Assembly: GCF_014696345.1 (NCBI RefSeq)
Contig: NZ_JACJPY010000034.1
Location: 1-44,459, forward strand
Source: Pseudanabaena cinerea FACHB-1277
Lineage (GTDB): Bacteria > Cyanobacteriota > Cyanobacteriia > Pseudanabaenales > Pseudanabaenaceae
Direction of reading: 5' to 3'
Length of the DNA stretch: 44,459 nucleotides
A program made the translations under genes and the position numbers. The notes under the pieces were generated by a model. That model was not told where the DNA came from. It saw nothing but the letters and a program-made list of their open reading frames with translations, and did not search any database. Below are positions 23,432 through 31,753 of the stretch, one piece after another. The stretch's first letter is position 1. Each line of letters begins with the position of its first letter.

Positions 23432-24142
23432 TTAGTTGTTAGCATCAGTGGTGTCGTTAACTTCCGCATTGGGACGATAGCTCTGCTCAAAGGCATAGCG
23501 CACGATTTGCGAACGGTTTTCCAAGTTTAGCTTGGTCATGATGCTGCTGAGGTGGGTCTGTACGGTGCGCGGGCTAATCTGCAAGCGTTTACCGATTTCT
23601 TTGTTAGTGAAGCCTTGCACGACTTGCCAGAATACTCGTTCTTCGGAAGGGGTAAGATTGGTACGCGAGACGGGAGCCGTTGGTTGCTGGAAAAGACGCA
23701 TATGGTCAGGGGCAGATCTGTGAGGCTCGCGTTTGTGGGGCGAGAAAAAGTCAATATCGGTTTTGCCAATGGTCATGCGATCGCCGCTTTTGAGCAAGAT
23801 CGGGAAGGTAATCCTTTGTCCGCGCATAAATGAACCATTGCGACTACCAAAATCCACCAGATAAAAGCTACCTGATTCGTTGTTGTGGTTACGGGTTCGC
23901 AAGTCACCACGGGGTGCATCAAAGCCATCATGTTTTGACGCACCAACTATTTGGATGGTGGCGTGATAGCGGGAAACCCACTTATCGGTTAACACTATGG
24001 AGTTATCGTAGCCTCTGCCGATCGTCCAAAAATCTGCGCTCGTGAGAGGAACCATTTGCTGCCCTTCATCTGCATGGATGATCAGATATGGGTGTGGGTG
24101 TAGAAGAGTCACTGAACTATTAGACAACTTTGTTGTGTGCAT
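23432..24142 (-). CDS. FHA domain - LuxR-type transcription regulator
   Basis: I start at the ATG giving MHTTKLSNSSVTLL; an upstream in-frame ATG at 24232 adds 30 atypical residues. The FHA domain (about 35-150) has the phosphothreonine-binding pattern WTIGRGYDNSIVL, VSRYHA and DFGSRNGSF. The C-terminal LuxR/GerE helix-turn-helix reads LTPSEERVFWQVVQGFTNKE through SPRTVQTHLSSIM. The protein should link Ser/Thr kinase signalling to transcription. No kinase gene lies in the window. It is divergent from the small membrane-protein genes. Confidence 0.85.
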   Translation of the reverse strand: MHTTKLSNSSVTLLHPHPYLIIHADEGQQMVPLTSADFWTIGRGYDNSIVLTDKWVSRYHATIQIVGASKHDGFDAPRGDLRTRNHNNESGSFYLVDFGSRNGSFMRGQRITFPILLKSGDRMTIGKTDIDFFSPHKREPHRSAPDHMRLFQQPTAPVSRTNLTPSEERVFWQVVQGFTNKEIGKRLQISPRTVQTHLSSIMTKLNLENRSQIVRYAFEQSYRPNAEVNDTTDANN

Positions 24143-24435
24143 CTCAATTAATTGCCAATATAACCTATTTATATATTGTGAGACGAGTTTTAATAATTTT
24201 GAGTTCCTATATTGACAATGCAGTAGAACCACATAGATTTAATTGTCAAGGTTCAGCTTTTTTGTACCGCTAGGTACTGGGGCTTTTCTGTGGTTGATTA
24301 CCCTTGCCACAGAATATAATATAGCCTAGATAAGGCGGTTGAAACCGCCGTTCGCTTATATCTCAGCGCTAAAGCGTAGAGCTTTTCGCTTATCGTGTGT
24401 TTCTTTGTAAATCCACTCCCAAAAAAATTAAAGCC
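24143..24435. other. Intergenic region with small hairpins
   Basis: No gene is seen. Two short palindromic hairpins stand out, GGCGGTT-GA-AACCGCC near 24334 and a GTACC-GCTA-GGTAC type near 24274. Both are of the kind scattered in cyanobacterial intergenic DNA. Promoters for the flanking divergent genes must lie here but have no clear boxes. Confidence 0.4.
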
Positions 24436-24816
24436 ATGATTTGGATCGTGATCGCCACACACTTAATAATTAGTATTGGGCTGCTTTGGGCTACTTGGCA
24501 GGTGTGGCTCCTTCGCAATGCTTTAAAGGAGACTGTGGTAACTGTGGATAGTTGGACTGAGGCTTGTGAGAGTGGTTTACAATTCTCCACACCAAGTTTG
24601 GAAATATCGCGGCAGGGAGTTGGGGCGGTGAAGTCTCAGTATCAAGCTTTGCAAGAACAGCTAGAAAAGATTCGTAAGTTGTTGTCTGTGCTTGGGCGTG
24701 GTGTATCCTTTGTAGGAGGTCGTTGGCGTAAGTCTAATAATAAGTCTAATAATATGTCGGGCAAGTCAGTCGGTAGGTCGTCAGGGAGTAGAAGAAATGG
24801 CAAGGGGCGTTGGTAA
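24436..24816 (+). CDS. Membrane-anchored hypothetical protein
   Basis: Start chosen at MIWIVIATHLIISIGLLWAT; an in-frame upstream ATG at 24397 is possible. One N-terminal membrane helix is followed by a cytosolic helical region (LQFSTPSLEISRQGVGAVKS) and a Lys/Arg/Asn/Ser-rich tail. Its last 20 bp overlap the YtxH-type gene, so the two are cotranscribed. No family is recognised. Together with the next two genes it forms a set of three small membrane-anchored proteins. Confidence 0.6.
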   Translation: MIWIVIATHLIISIGLLWATWQVWLLRNALKETVVTVDSWTEACESGLQFSTPSLEISRQGVGAVKSQYQALQEQLEKIRKLLSVLGRGVSFVGGRWRKSNNKSNNMSGKSVGRSSGSRRNGKGRW

Positions 24817-25156
24817 GTTTTTTGGTGGTTTATTGCTTGGTACAGCGATTGGTGCTGCCGTAGGTATTTTGTTTGCCCCACGCTCTGGGCGCGAAACCCG
24901 TCAAGCGATCAAAAATTCGGTAAAGGATCTGCCCAAATTTGCGGAAGAGGTGGGTTCAACGGTGCAGTATCAGGCTGATCGCCTCACTGAACAAGCACAA
25001 CGCACCTTAGATGAAGCTATGATCCGTTTACAGGAGGCGATCGCTGCGGGGCAGGAGGCTAGCCGCAGGTTGCAGGATGAGCTAATCAGCAATGGCAATG
25101 TTACGGATAACTCCATAATTGACCTAGACGAGCGTTCGGTCATGGATGATGATTAG
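24797..25156 (+). CDS. YtxH-domain protein
   Basis: 119 residues with the YtxH pattern. A Gly-rich membrane helix (FFGGLLLGTAIGAAVGILFA) is followed at once by PRSGRETRQAIKNS, then a long amphipathic helix. Family members are small, often stress-induced, membrane-anchored proteins of unknown mechanism. The C-terminus is acidic (DLDERSVMDDD). It sits between two other single-helix proteins on the same strand. Confidence 0.8.
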   Translation: MARGVGKFFGGLLLGTAIGAAVGILFAPRSGRETRQAIKNSVKDLPKFAEEVGSTVQYQADRLTEQAQRTLDEAMIRLQEAIAAGQEASRRLQDELISNGNVTDNSIIDLDERSVMDDD

Positions 25157-25179
25157 GCAGTAAGCAGTTACAGGAAACT

Positions 25180-25674
25180 ATGTCAGAAGCGATTTTTCTG
25201 CTGGGTTTATCATTTTTATTAGTGGTGATTTGCCTGACGATTCTGTTATTGACGGCGATCCCCACTTTTCATGAATTGGCAAAAGCAGCTAACAGTGTGA
25301 CCCGTCTAGCCGATACTTTAACGCGGGAGTTGCCTGCGACCCTTGAGGCAATTCGGATGACGGGACTGGAGTTGAGTGAGCTGAGTGATGAGCTAAATCA
25401 AGGGGCAAAAAATGCAGGGGAAGCGGTGAAGCAGGTCAATGAAAGCATCAAGGGCGTGAAGCAGTCGGCATCTAGTGCTAAGATTGCCACTCAAAGCGCT
25501 TTTGCAGGAATCAGGGCGGGGCTGAAGTCCCTCGGTCGCCCACGCCGCAACCAGAGAGCTACTGAATCTATTGATGCTTACGATCAGGTTTACACCGATA
25601 GTCTCAGTGGCGATCGCACTGGTGATGCCAATCTGCTGAGCGATCAAGAGTTTGATGAACAAGATTTTAACTAA
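25180..25674 (+). CDS. DUF948-like membrane-anchored coiled-coil protein
   Basis: An N-terminal membrane helix (FLLGLSFLLVVICLTILLLT) leads into a coiled coil with repeating LxxLxxELxxx and Asn/Glu (LELSELSDELNQGAKNAGEA). This resembles DUF948 proteins, often found next to YtxH genes. The C-terminus is basic and then acidic (DANLLSDQEFDEQDFN). The 23-bp gap suggests one transcript with the YtxH gene. Function unknown; a membrane-scaffold or general-stress role is inferred from the pairing. Confidence 0.7.
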   Translation: MSEAIFLLGLSFLLVVICLTILLLTAIPTFHELAKAANSVTRLADTLTRELPATLEAIRMTGLELSELSDELNQGAKNAGEAVKQVNESIKGVKQSASSAKIATQSAFAGIRAGLKSLGRPRRNQRATESIDAYDQVYTDSLSGDRTGDANLLSDQEFDEQDFN

Positions 25675-25747
25675 TGTGAGTGGGAAGTCTCGCACTCTAT
25701 CCGTTTACAAGGATGAGTGGCGGGATGAAAACGAACCAGAGAATAAA

Positions 25748-25893
25748 TTGAGCAACAGTGAATCGATGATAAAATGGAACTAAGCGGGGTTATAAAGAGT
25801 AAGTCGTGATGAGCTAACTTTCCGTCTTAGAGACGGCTCTAACAAGGCTCTCCCAGCGAAAGAGGAAGCCCTTACTCTATATTTTTATTTACA
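25748..25893 (+). ncRNA. Candidate structured small RNA with its own promoter
   Basis: TTGAGC (25748-25753), a 16-bp spacer and TAAAAT (25770-25775) form a plausible promoter, giving a start near 25783. The predicted RNA closes with an 8-bp stem, AGAGTAAG (25796-25803) with CTTACTCT (25871-25878), directly followed by TATATTTTTATTT. Inside is a perfect hairpin CCGTCT-TAG-AGACGG (25822-25836) and a CTCTCCCAGCGAAAGAGG hairpin. There is no credible coding frame. It does not match 6S, SRP, tmRNA, RNase P or riboswitch cores that I know. Confidence 0.45.
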
Positions 25894-25964
25894 AAAAAAT
25901 GAGTGTCGGGTATGTCACTGAGCAGGATGCGATTAGGCGAACTAGCGATCGCCGTGAATGAGTG

Positions 25965-25993
25965 AAAAAGAGTAGCGCTGCTGCTCTTTTTTT
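25965..25993. terminator. Hairpin between the RNA candidate and perR
   Basis: AGAGTAGC pairs with GCTGCTCT (one G-U) around a GCT loop, extended by A4/T4 and a T run. It can terminate both the + strand RNA region and the - strand perR transcript. Confidence 0.7.
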
Positions 25994-26002
25994 AGTTTGT
26001 TG

Positions 26003-26425
26003 TTAATTTTGTTGGCAGCGATCGCATACACCACTGACGGTCACTTCGTAGTTATCAACCTTCAGACCCGAGCGAATCTGCTCAAAGCCAATGCCCTCAA
26101 AGGCATTCCAAGCAATATCCTCAATTTTGCCGCAGCACTTGCAGCGAAAATGGTGATGGGGCTGCACATTGGCATCGTAGCGGCAGACTCCCTGCTCTAA
26201 TAAAACTTCACGCACTAGACCTGCATCACGTAATGCTTGCAAGGTCAAATAAACAGTGGCTTGCGATGAGGTGGGAGCATCTTGGTTGAGGTCATGCAAA
26301 ATTGCCTCGGCGGTGGGGTGATCTTGGCGGCTCAGTAAATTTGCATAGACAGCAAAGCGCTGGGGAGTAACTCGTAATCCCTTCGACTTTAGTATTTGCA
26401 CTACCCGATCCGCTTGCTTTTGCAT
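26003..26425 (-). CDS. perR: Fur-family peroxide regulator, PerR-like
   Basis: 140 residues. The winged helix (RVTPQRFAVYANLLSRQDHP, then TSSQATVYLTLQALRDAGLV) precedes a metal-binding dimer domain with HHHFRCKCCGKIEDI and a C-terminal VCDRCQQN. The two CxxC pairs form the structural zinc site. Fur, Zur and PerR cannot be told apart by these motifs alone. The divergent partner is a peroxiredoxin, the same arrangement as slr1738/sll1621 in Synechocystis, and a PerR-type box lies between them. I therefore favour PerR. Confidence 0.85.
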   Translation of the reverse strand: MQKQADRVVQILKSKGLRVTPQRFAVYANLLSRQDHPTAEAILHDLNQDAPTSSQATVYLTLQALRDAGLVREVLLEQGVCRYDANVQPHHHFRCKCCGKIEDIAWNAFEGIGFEQIRSGLKVDNYEVTVSGVCDRCQQN

Positions 26426-26550
26426 AATGAGACTTTTAGGCTTTAACTAGATTTATGACTTGCTAGGTTGTCTATAGCACAATCATATCATTACCATTTA
26501 GGAACAACAAATATATTAAACTTTTTCTAATAATTAAGTTGCTCTAGCTA

Positions 26551-26581
26551 TTGACTAATTACTAAATAAGAATTATTCTTA
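26551..26581 (+). promoter_or_regulatory. Peroxiredoxin promoter with embedded PerR/Fur box
   Basis: TTGACT (26551-26556), a 17-bp spacer and TATTCT (26574-26579) make a good promoter. TAAGAATTATTCTTA (26567-26581) is a perfect 7-1-7 inverted repeat, the geometry of PerR boxes, and it covers the -10 element. Repressor binding would block polymerase, so peroxide-dependent derepression of the peroxiredoxin is expected. Confidence 0.75.
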
Positions 26582-26618
26582 GATACATAAACCTTAAATC
26601 ATTAACCCAAACAAAAAA

Positions 26619-27191
26619 ATGGCAGTTATCGAAACCGTACCCCATGTCGTCTTCAAAACCCGTGTGCGCGATGAATCCATAGAGGGGCCTAACCCTTACC
26701 GTTGGGAAGACAAGACCACCGCAGATTTGTTTGCTGGCAAAAAGGTAGTTGTATTCTCATTGCCTGGTGCATTTACCCCCACTTGCTCTTCTAATCACTT
26801 ACCTCGTTACGAAGAGCTATACTCAGAATTTCAATCCCTCGGTGTTGATGCCGTAATCTGTGTATCCGTTAACGATGCCTTTGTGATGTTTAAGTGGGGC
26901 AAAGAAATCGGTGCTAAGAATGTATTCTTGCTACCCGATGGTGCTGGCGAATTCACTCGCAAAATGGGAATGTTGGTAGATAAGTCTAATATTGGCTTTG
27001 GTCTTCGCTCTTGGCGCTATTCCATGTTGGTAAATGACTTGAAGATTGAGAAGATCTTCGTTGAGCCAGGTTTCGCGGATAACTGCCCTACCGATCCTTT
27101 TGAAGTTTCTGATGCCGATACCATGTTGGCTTACCTCAAGGGTACTGATCCTGCTGGCGTATCTGCCCCTCGTTTGGCTTTCGTTGGTTAG
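26619..27191 (+). CDS. Type II (PrxII/Prx5-like) peroxiredoxin
   Basis: 190 residues. The peroxidatic Cys56 is in [16 protein letters not shown], the diagnostic PxxxTxxC of the family, and [20 protein letters not shown] and [10 protein letters not shown] are typical. It reduces H2O2 and alkyl hydroperoxides using thiol donors in the cytoplasm. The length matches Sll1621 of Synechocystis; a C-terminal extension ends [11 protein letters not shown]. It is divergent from the PerR-like gene with a PerR box on its promoter. A hairpin closes the unit. Confidence 0.92.
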   Translation: MAVIETVPHVVFKTRVRDESIEGPNPYRWEDKTTADLFAGKKVVVFSLPGAFTPTCSSNHLPRYEELYSEFQSLGVDAVICVSVNDAFVMFKWGKEIGAKNVFLLPDGAGEFTRKMGMLVDKSNIGFGLRSWRYSMLVNDLKIEKIFVEPGFADNCPTDPFEVSDADTMLAYLKGTDPAGVSAPRLAFVG

Positions 27192-27223
27192 TAATTAAAA
27201 CGCTTTGCGTTTAGATAAAAAGC

Positions 27224-27260
27224 AAAAGAGAAACCGTTGCAAAGCAACGGTTTCTCTTTT
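27224..27260 (+). terminator. Terminator after the peroxiredoxin gene
   Basis: A 17-bp perfect stem (AAAAGAGAAACCGTTGC and complement) with an AAA loop ends in TTTT. It can work in both directions. Confidence 0.85.
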
Positions 27261-27323
27261 GAAGTGAGCGATCGCTTAAAGTAGAAAAGTAAATAAGTGA
27301 ATTAATTTCTGAGTGGGGTTGCC

Positions 27324-28328
27324 ATGAAACTCTCTAGCAAAAATCTTGATCAGCGCCTCGATACCATTTACGATGCGATCGTTGTTGGCGGTGGTATGGG
27401 CGGTTTATCGGCAGCAATTTACCTTGCTCGTTATGGTTTGAAATGCTTGATCGTAGAAAAAGGTAAAGGGCGATCGTTGTGGATGCAAGATTTACGTAAT
27501 TATGTGGGACTCGACCCCACCACCCCAGGACGCGATATTTTGAATCATGGCACTAAGACAGCCTTAGATTGGGGAGCCGATCATCTGCGGGGTTATGTGG
27601 AAGATGTCACCGATGAAGGCGAAACCTTTGCGGTCAAGGTCAAGGTTGGTAAAACCAATAGCATTTATCCAATATTTCGCAGTAAATATTTAGTTGCCGC
27701 TTCAGGCATCATCGACAATCTGCCTCAACTAGAAGATATGCAGAATGTCTTTGACTATGCAGGTTATACGCTTCATGTCTGCATGATCTGTGATGGCTTT
27801 GATATGTGGGATCAAAAGGCAGTGCTAATTGCCAATACAGAAGGACAAATTAATGCCGCCTTTGTATTGAACTGGTTTACACCTTATATTTCGGTATTGA
27901 CCCATGGTCTTTGTGAGGTCAGTGATACCATGAAACAGAAACTGGCTGAACATGGTTATCCGTTGTATGAAGCGCCGATCGCTAAGTTTCATGGCGAAAA
28001 TCACCATCTCAGACAGGTGGAACTTACCGATGGCACGATCATCGAAGCAACCACTGGCTTAGTGGGTATGGGTTCGATCTATCACAACCAATATCTCAAG
28101 GGGATTGCAGGTTTGGAATGGGATGGCGAAAATCTGATTACCAACGATATGTGTAAAACCAGTCACGATCGCATTTTTGCCCTTGGCGATCTCAAGAAAG
28201 GCTTAAATCAAGTATCGATCGCCGTTGCCGATGGCACATTAGCCGCCACCCAAATCTGGCGCAATATTCGCCGCGCTAGTCCAGCCCGCAAATGGGAAGA
28301 GAATATCAAGGTTGCCACAACGGTTTAA
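27324..28328 (+). CDS. Thioredoxin-reductase-like flavoprotein, DDOR type
   Basis: 334 residues with an N-terminal FAD site (AIVVGGGMGGLSAAIYLARY), a redox disulfide Cys153-Met-Ile-Cys156-Asp, and a C-terminal FAD motif (RIFALGDLKKGLNQVSIAVADG). The segment that in NADPH-dependent thioredoxin reductases carries GxGxxA reads LIANTEGQINAAF, so NADPH binding is probably lost. That matches the cyanobacterial diflavin-linked disulfide oxidoreductase (Slr0600-like). Its electron donor and target cannot be read from sequence. It stands next to the peroxiredoxin, suggesting a redox-defence role. Confidence 0.8.
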   Translation: MKLSSKNLDQRLDTIYDAIVVGGGMGGLSAAIYLARYGLKCLIVEKGKGRSLWMQDLRNYVGLDPTTPGRDILNHGTKTALDWGADHLRGYVEDVTDEGETFAVKVKVGKTNSIYPIFRSKYLVAASGIIDNLPQLEDMQNVFDYAGYTLHVCMICDGFDMWDQKAVLIANTEGQINAAFVLNWFTPYISVLTHGLCEVSDTMKQKLAEHGYPLYEAPIAKFHGENHHLRQVELTDGTIIEATTGLVGMGSIYHNQYLKGIAGLEWDGENLITNDMCKTSHDRIFALGDLKKGLNQVSIAVADGTLAATQIWRNIRRASPARKWEENIKVATTV

Positions 28329-28332
28329 CCCC

Positions 28333-28360
28333 AAAGCCTCGCGATGCGGGGCTTTTTTTA
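28333..28360 (+). terminator. Terminator after the DDOR-like gene
   Basis: A ten-pair stem (AAAGCCTCGC with GCGGGGCTTT, one G-U) with a GAT loop is followed by further T residues. Confidence 0.8.
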
Positions 28361-28467
28361 TGGGAATGCCAAGGCGGTTGAAATTAAAGCGATTGTAATT
28401 TGCTAGGCTAATATAAATTCATGAAAGCGTGACAACACTAAAGTTACTAATCAGGGCTAGATGCGCT

Positions 28468-29115
28468 ATGAATGTTGCGATCGCACAAACAAAGAATCAA
28501 TCTCTAAGCCTAGATGAGTTTGTCGCTCGTTATGGCAGTGATAACCGCTATGAACTGATCGATGGAGAGGTGTTTGATTTGGAACCAACGGGGCAACATG
28601 AGGAAGTTGCGGCTTTGATCACGGCTAAAATCTGTGTACGGATTGATCAATTAAACTTACCTTGGTTTGTGTTGCAAAGAGGCTTGTTTCGACCTGCTAA
28701 TGCAAGTATGGTGGCATTTCGTCCTGATGTGATGGTTATAGATCGCCTAGAGGTCGCCCAAGAACCACTCTGGCAAGAACAATCGATCATTACAAAGGGT
28801 AGCTCAATTAAGTTTGTGGCGGAAGTTGTGAGTAGTAATTGGCAAAATGATTATGCACGTAAGGTTGAGGACTATGCAGCATTAGATATTCCTGAATATT
28901 GGATTGCTGACTATTTAGGCTTGGGCGGGATTCGACATATCGGTAAGCCTAAACAGCCGACTCTCTCAATTTGCACGCTGGTAAATGGAGAGTATCAAAT
29001 TGATCTATTTAGAGGTAATGAGACGATCGCTTCACCCACATTTCCTAATTTAAATTTAACTGCTGAACAAGTTCTGAATAATCCAGTAGCGAAAAATAGC
29101 GTAACTACTTGTTGA
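28468..29115 (+). CDS. Uma2-family (DUF820) putative endonuclease
   Basis: I prefer the ATG at 28468 (MNVAIAQTKNQSLSLDEFVA); a GTG at 28429 would extend it by 13 residues. The DUF820 core is present: NRYELIDGEVFDLEPTGQHE, then FRPDVMVIDR, FVAEVVSSNWQNDYARKVED and YWIADY. The Asp and Glu in these segments fit a PD-(D/E)xK nuclease fold. Cyanobacteria carry many such genes, and they may derive from mobile elements; the cellular role is unclear. Length is normal, no disruption. Confidence 0.85.
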   Translation: MNVAIAQTKNQSLSLDEFVARYGSDNRYELIDGEVFDLEPTGQHEEVAALITAKICVRIDQLNLPWFVLQRGLFRPANASMVAFRPDVMVIDRLEVAQEPLWQEQSIITKGSSIKFVAEVVSSNWQNDYARKVEDYAALDIPEYWIADYLGLGGIRHIGKPKQPTLSICTLVNGEYQIDLFRGNETIASPTFPNLNLTAEQVLNNPVAKNSVTTC

Positions 29116-29341
29116 TTTAATTTTCGACTTAATTTTCGATTTGAAAATTCTTGCTGGACTTAGCTTGTAATTTTCGAGCATACTGTCATGCTTTCATGAA
29201 TTGTTCGGCTAAGTACATATACTTATTACTCATTATTTTGAATTTAAAGACCGCGATCGCGATATTGCGTCCCTAAATGACCATGTAGCAATGACGATCC
29301 TGACTTAATCATTGAGCCTAATCTTAATGATTAATTACAAA
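29116..29341. other. Long leader of the pst operon, no gene seen
   Basis: About 450 bp separate the Uma2 gene and pstS. This first half has no open frame of interest and no clear hairpin. A CTTAACC-like fragment also occurs near 29467, so further weak Pho sites are possible. Confidence 0.4.
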
Positions 29342-29371
29342 CTTAACTTTACCTTTAACAGTCCTTAACCT
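29342..29371 (+). promoter_or_regulatory. Pho box, three direct repeats upstream of pstS
   Basis: CTTAACTT, CTTTAACA and CTTAACCT are 8-bp direct repeats with exact 3-bp spacers (11-bp period). This fits the cyanobacterial PhoB/SphR box. It predicts induction of pstSCAB under phosphate limitation. The site lies about 190 bp before pstS, so the transcript would have a long leader. Confidence 0.8.
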
Positions 29372-29563
29372 TGTAATGACAGATGCGGTTTAGTATCGAT
29401 CTTGTCTAGTTTGATTGCTCATCTGCCTTTTCTATGTGGCTGCTCACCTTGATCGCCCAAATTTAGTTGCTTAACGCAGTTTTAACTGTGATGCGATCGC
29501 AGTTACTAACTGTAAATTAATCAATCAACCCTAACAGACTCCAATCTAAACAAGAATTATATG

Positions 29564-30676
29564 ATGTCCAAGAAGAATATCAATCGTAATGTCGCAGTGT
29601 TTGTAGCTGGCGTTACACTAACAGTCGCTCTCGCTTCCTGTGGCGGCGGTGAGACTCCTACCACACCTACTGCAACAGGCGCAGCAACAGGTGCAGCAAC
29701 TCCCGCAGCAACAGGCGCAGCAACCCCTGATGCTAAGCCCACTGCTGCCCCTGCTGCTTCTAACTTAACTGGCAACGTTACTATTGATGGCTCTAGCACC
29801 GTTGCTCCAGTCAGCAAGGCAGTTGCTGAAGACTTTGCTAAGGCAAACCCTGGTGTAAAGGTTCCTGTGGGTACTAGTGGTACTGGGGGCGGCTTCAAAA
29901 AGTTCTGTGCAGGTGACACTGATATCTCCAATGCTTCTCGTCCTATCAAAAAAGCTGAAGCCGAAGATTGCAAAAAAAATGGTGTGGAATTTGTTGAACT
30001 GCCCATTGCCATTGATGGTCTGACCGTAGTTGTTAACAAAGAAAATACTTGGGCAAAGTGTCTCACCGTTGCTGAACTCAACACCATGTGGTCTCCAGAT
30101 TCTGAAGGTAAGATTACCAACTGGAATCAAATTCGTCCAGACTTCCCCAGCGAGCCTCTAGCATTGTTTGGCGCTGGTGCTGACTCTGGTACCTTCGACT
30201 ACTTCACCGAAGCCATCAACAAGAAGTCCAAGGTTAGCCGCAAAGACTTCCAGCCTAGCGAAGATGACAACCTCACCATCAAGGGTGTACAGGGCAATAA
30301 GGGCGGTTTAGGCTTCTTCGGTGTTGCTTATTTTGAAGAAAATGCTAAGACCTTGACTGCTGTTGAAATTGATGGTGGTAAGGGCTGTGTAGCTCCAACT
30401 GCTGAAAACATCAACAACGGTACATATGCACCATTGTCTCGTCCTCTATTTATCTATGTGAGCAAGAAATCCCTTGCCCGTCCTGAAGTTAAAGCCTTCG
30501 TTGACTTCTACTTCAAAGACATCAAGGTTGTCAAGGAAGTTGGTTATATTCCTCTTCCCGAAGCTGCATTGCCTAAGATCTTGGAACGTGTAAGTGCAGT
30601 CAAGACTGGCAGTACATTTATGGATGCTCCTGCGGGCGTACCGATCGCTGAATTGTTAGCTAAGGACTTGAAATAG
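29564..30676 (+). CDS. pstS: Phosphate ABC transporter substrate-binding protein PstS
   Basis: A lipoprotein signal ([17 protein letters not shown], lipobox LASC, Cys about residue 26) is followed by a low-complexity Ala/Thr/Pro linker of about 40 residues. The PstS fold then shows [34 protein letters not shown] and [10 protein letters not shown], the phosphate-contact loops. It binds phosphate outside the membrane and feeds PstCA. The linker is encoded by tandem GCAGCAACAGG-type repeats (29678-29735) and could vary in length between strains. A methionine one codon upstream is an alternative start. Confidence 0.95.
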   Translation: MSKKNINRNVAVFVAGVTLTVALASCGGGETPTTPTATGAATGAATPAATGAATPDAKPTAAPAASNLTGNVTIDGSSTVAPVSKAVAEDFAKANPGVKVPVGTSGTGGGFKKFCAGDTDISNASRPIKKAEAEDCKKNGVEFVELPIAIDGLTVVVNKENTWAKCLTVAELNTMWSPDSEGKITNWNQIRPDFPSEPLALFGAGADSGTFDYFTEAINKKSKVSRKDFQPSEDDNLTIKGVQGNKGGLGFFGVAYFEENAKTLTAVEIDGGKGCVAPTAENINNGTYAPLSRPLFIYVSKKSLARPEVKAFVDFYFKDIKVVKEVGYIPLPEAALPKILERVSAVKTGSTFMDAPAGVPIAELLAKDLK

Positions 30677-30707
30677 TCTCTTAAATAAATAAGCCCTTCT
30701 GAGTACA

Positions 30708-30748
30708 TTGAATGTTTTAACTAGCCCACTGCTAGCTAAAACATTCAA
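30708..30748 (+). promoter_or_regulatory. Long stem-loop between pstS and pstC
   Basis: TTGAATGTTTTA (30708-30719) pairs with TAAAACATTCAA (30737-30748), and inside them CTAGC pairs with GCTAG around CCACT. No T run follows. Such hairpins usually stabilise or attenuate messages so that the binding protein is made in excess over the permease. Confidence 0.7.
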
Positions 30749-30802
30749 GAAATTTGCTTGGAGGGGCTTAGATTATTTTGAAACTTGACTAGGAGATTAT
30801 TT

Positions 30803-31753
30803 ATGAGCAATCCCGAAGGCGATTCATTAGATATTTACCAACGCGCCGATCGCAACATTCGTGAAAGCTTGATCGGCTATGCGTTGCTTTTTTGTGCCTG
30901 TGTTTCTGTACTCACAACCATTGCAATTGTCTATGTCCTTGCCTCAGAGACAATTAACTTCTTTGGCAAAGTCAGTGTCGGCGAGTTTTTGTTTGGCAAA
31001 ACCCTAAACAACGGTCAATATACCTGCACTTGGTCTCCGCAATTTGCCGATAAAAACTTTTGCGTTTGGCCCACGGTTAATGGCACCTTTATTGTGGCAA
31101 TCCTAGCCATGTTAGTCGCAACCCCTTTAGGACTAGCGACCGCAATTTACTTGACCGAATATGCTTCACCAAGAATCAGCAAAATTTTACGACCAGCGAT
31201 CGAGCTTTTGGCAGGTGTGCCAACGGTTGTCTATGGCTATTTTGCTCTAACCTTTGTGACCCCAATTTTAGCAAAAATTATTCCAGGTTTGAGTGGTTTC
31301 AATGCTCTTAGTGCAGGCTTAGTCATGGGTGTGATGATCATCCCCACGATCGCCTCTGTCAGTACCGATGCCATGACTGCTGTACCCAGAGCCTTGCGTG
31401 AGGCAGCCTATGGGCTTGGTTCCACCAAAAAAGAAGTTGCTACCAATGTGGTTTTTCCTGCGGCACTCTCTGGCATTTGTGCAGCAATTATTTTAGGGAT
31501 CTCCCGCGCTGTCGGTGAGACGATGATTGTGGCGATCGCCGCAGGGCAAAGACCAGTATTAACCCTTGATCCTAGGCAAACCGTCGGCACAATGACTGCC
31601 TATATCGCCCAAGTTGCTAAGGGTGATTCACGGGTGGGTAGTGTGGAATATCAAGCCCTCTTTGCGGTTGGTATGACTCTATTTTTGATCACCCTCGCCC
31701 TCAACATTATCAGTAAGCAAATTAGCAAACGATTCCAAGAAACCTATGAATAA
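30803..31753 (+). CDS. pstC: Phosphate ABC transporter permease PstC
   Basis: I use the ATG six bases after AGGAGA ([18 protein letters not shown]...); a TTG at 30785 is possible. About six membrane helices are visible. The permease signature [20 protein letters not shown] has the EAA...G coupling loop, followed by [14 protein letters not shown]. The periplasmic loop with two Cys (YTCTW, NFCVWP) is typical of the long-loop PstC of cyanobacteria. The stop overlaps pstA by eight bases. Confidence 0.93.
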   Translation: MSNPEGDSLDIYQRADRNIRESLIGYALLFCACVSVLTTIAIVYVLASETINFFGKVSVGEFLFGKTLNNGQYTCTWSPQFADKNFCVWPTVNGTFIVAILAMLVATPLGLATAIYLTEYASPRISKILRPAIELLAGVPTVVYGYFALTFVTPILAKIIPGLSGFNALSAGLVMGVMIIPTIASVSTDAMTAVPRALREAAYGLGSTKKEVATNVVFPAALSGICAAIILGISRAVGETMIVAIAAGQRPVLTLDPRQTVGTMTAYIAQVAKGDSRVGSVEYQALFAVGMTLFLITLALNIISKQISKRFQETYE

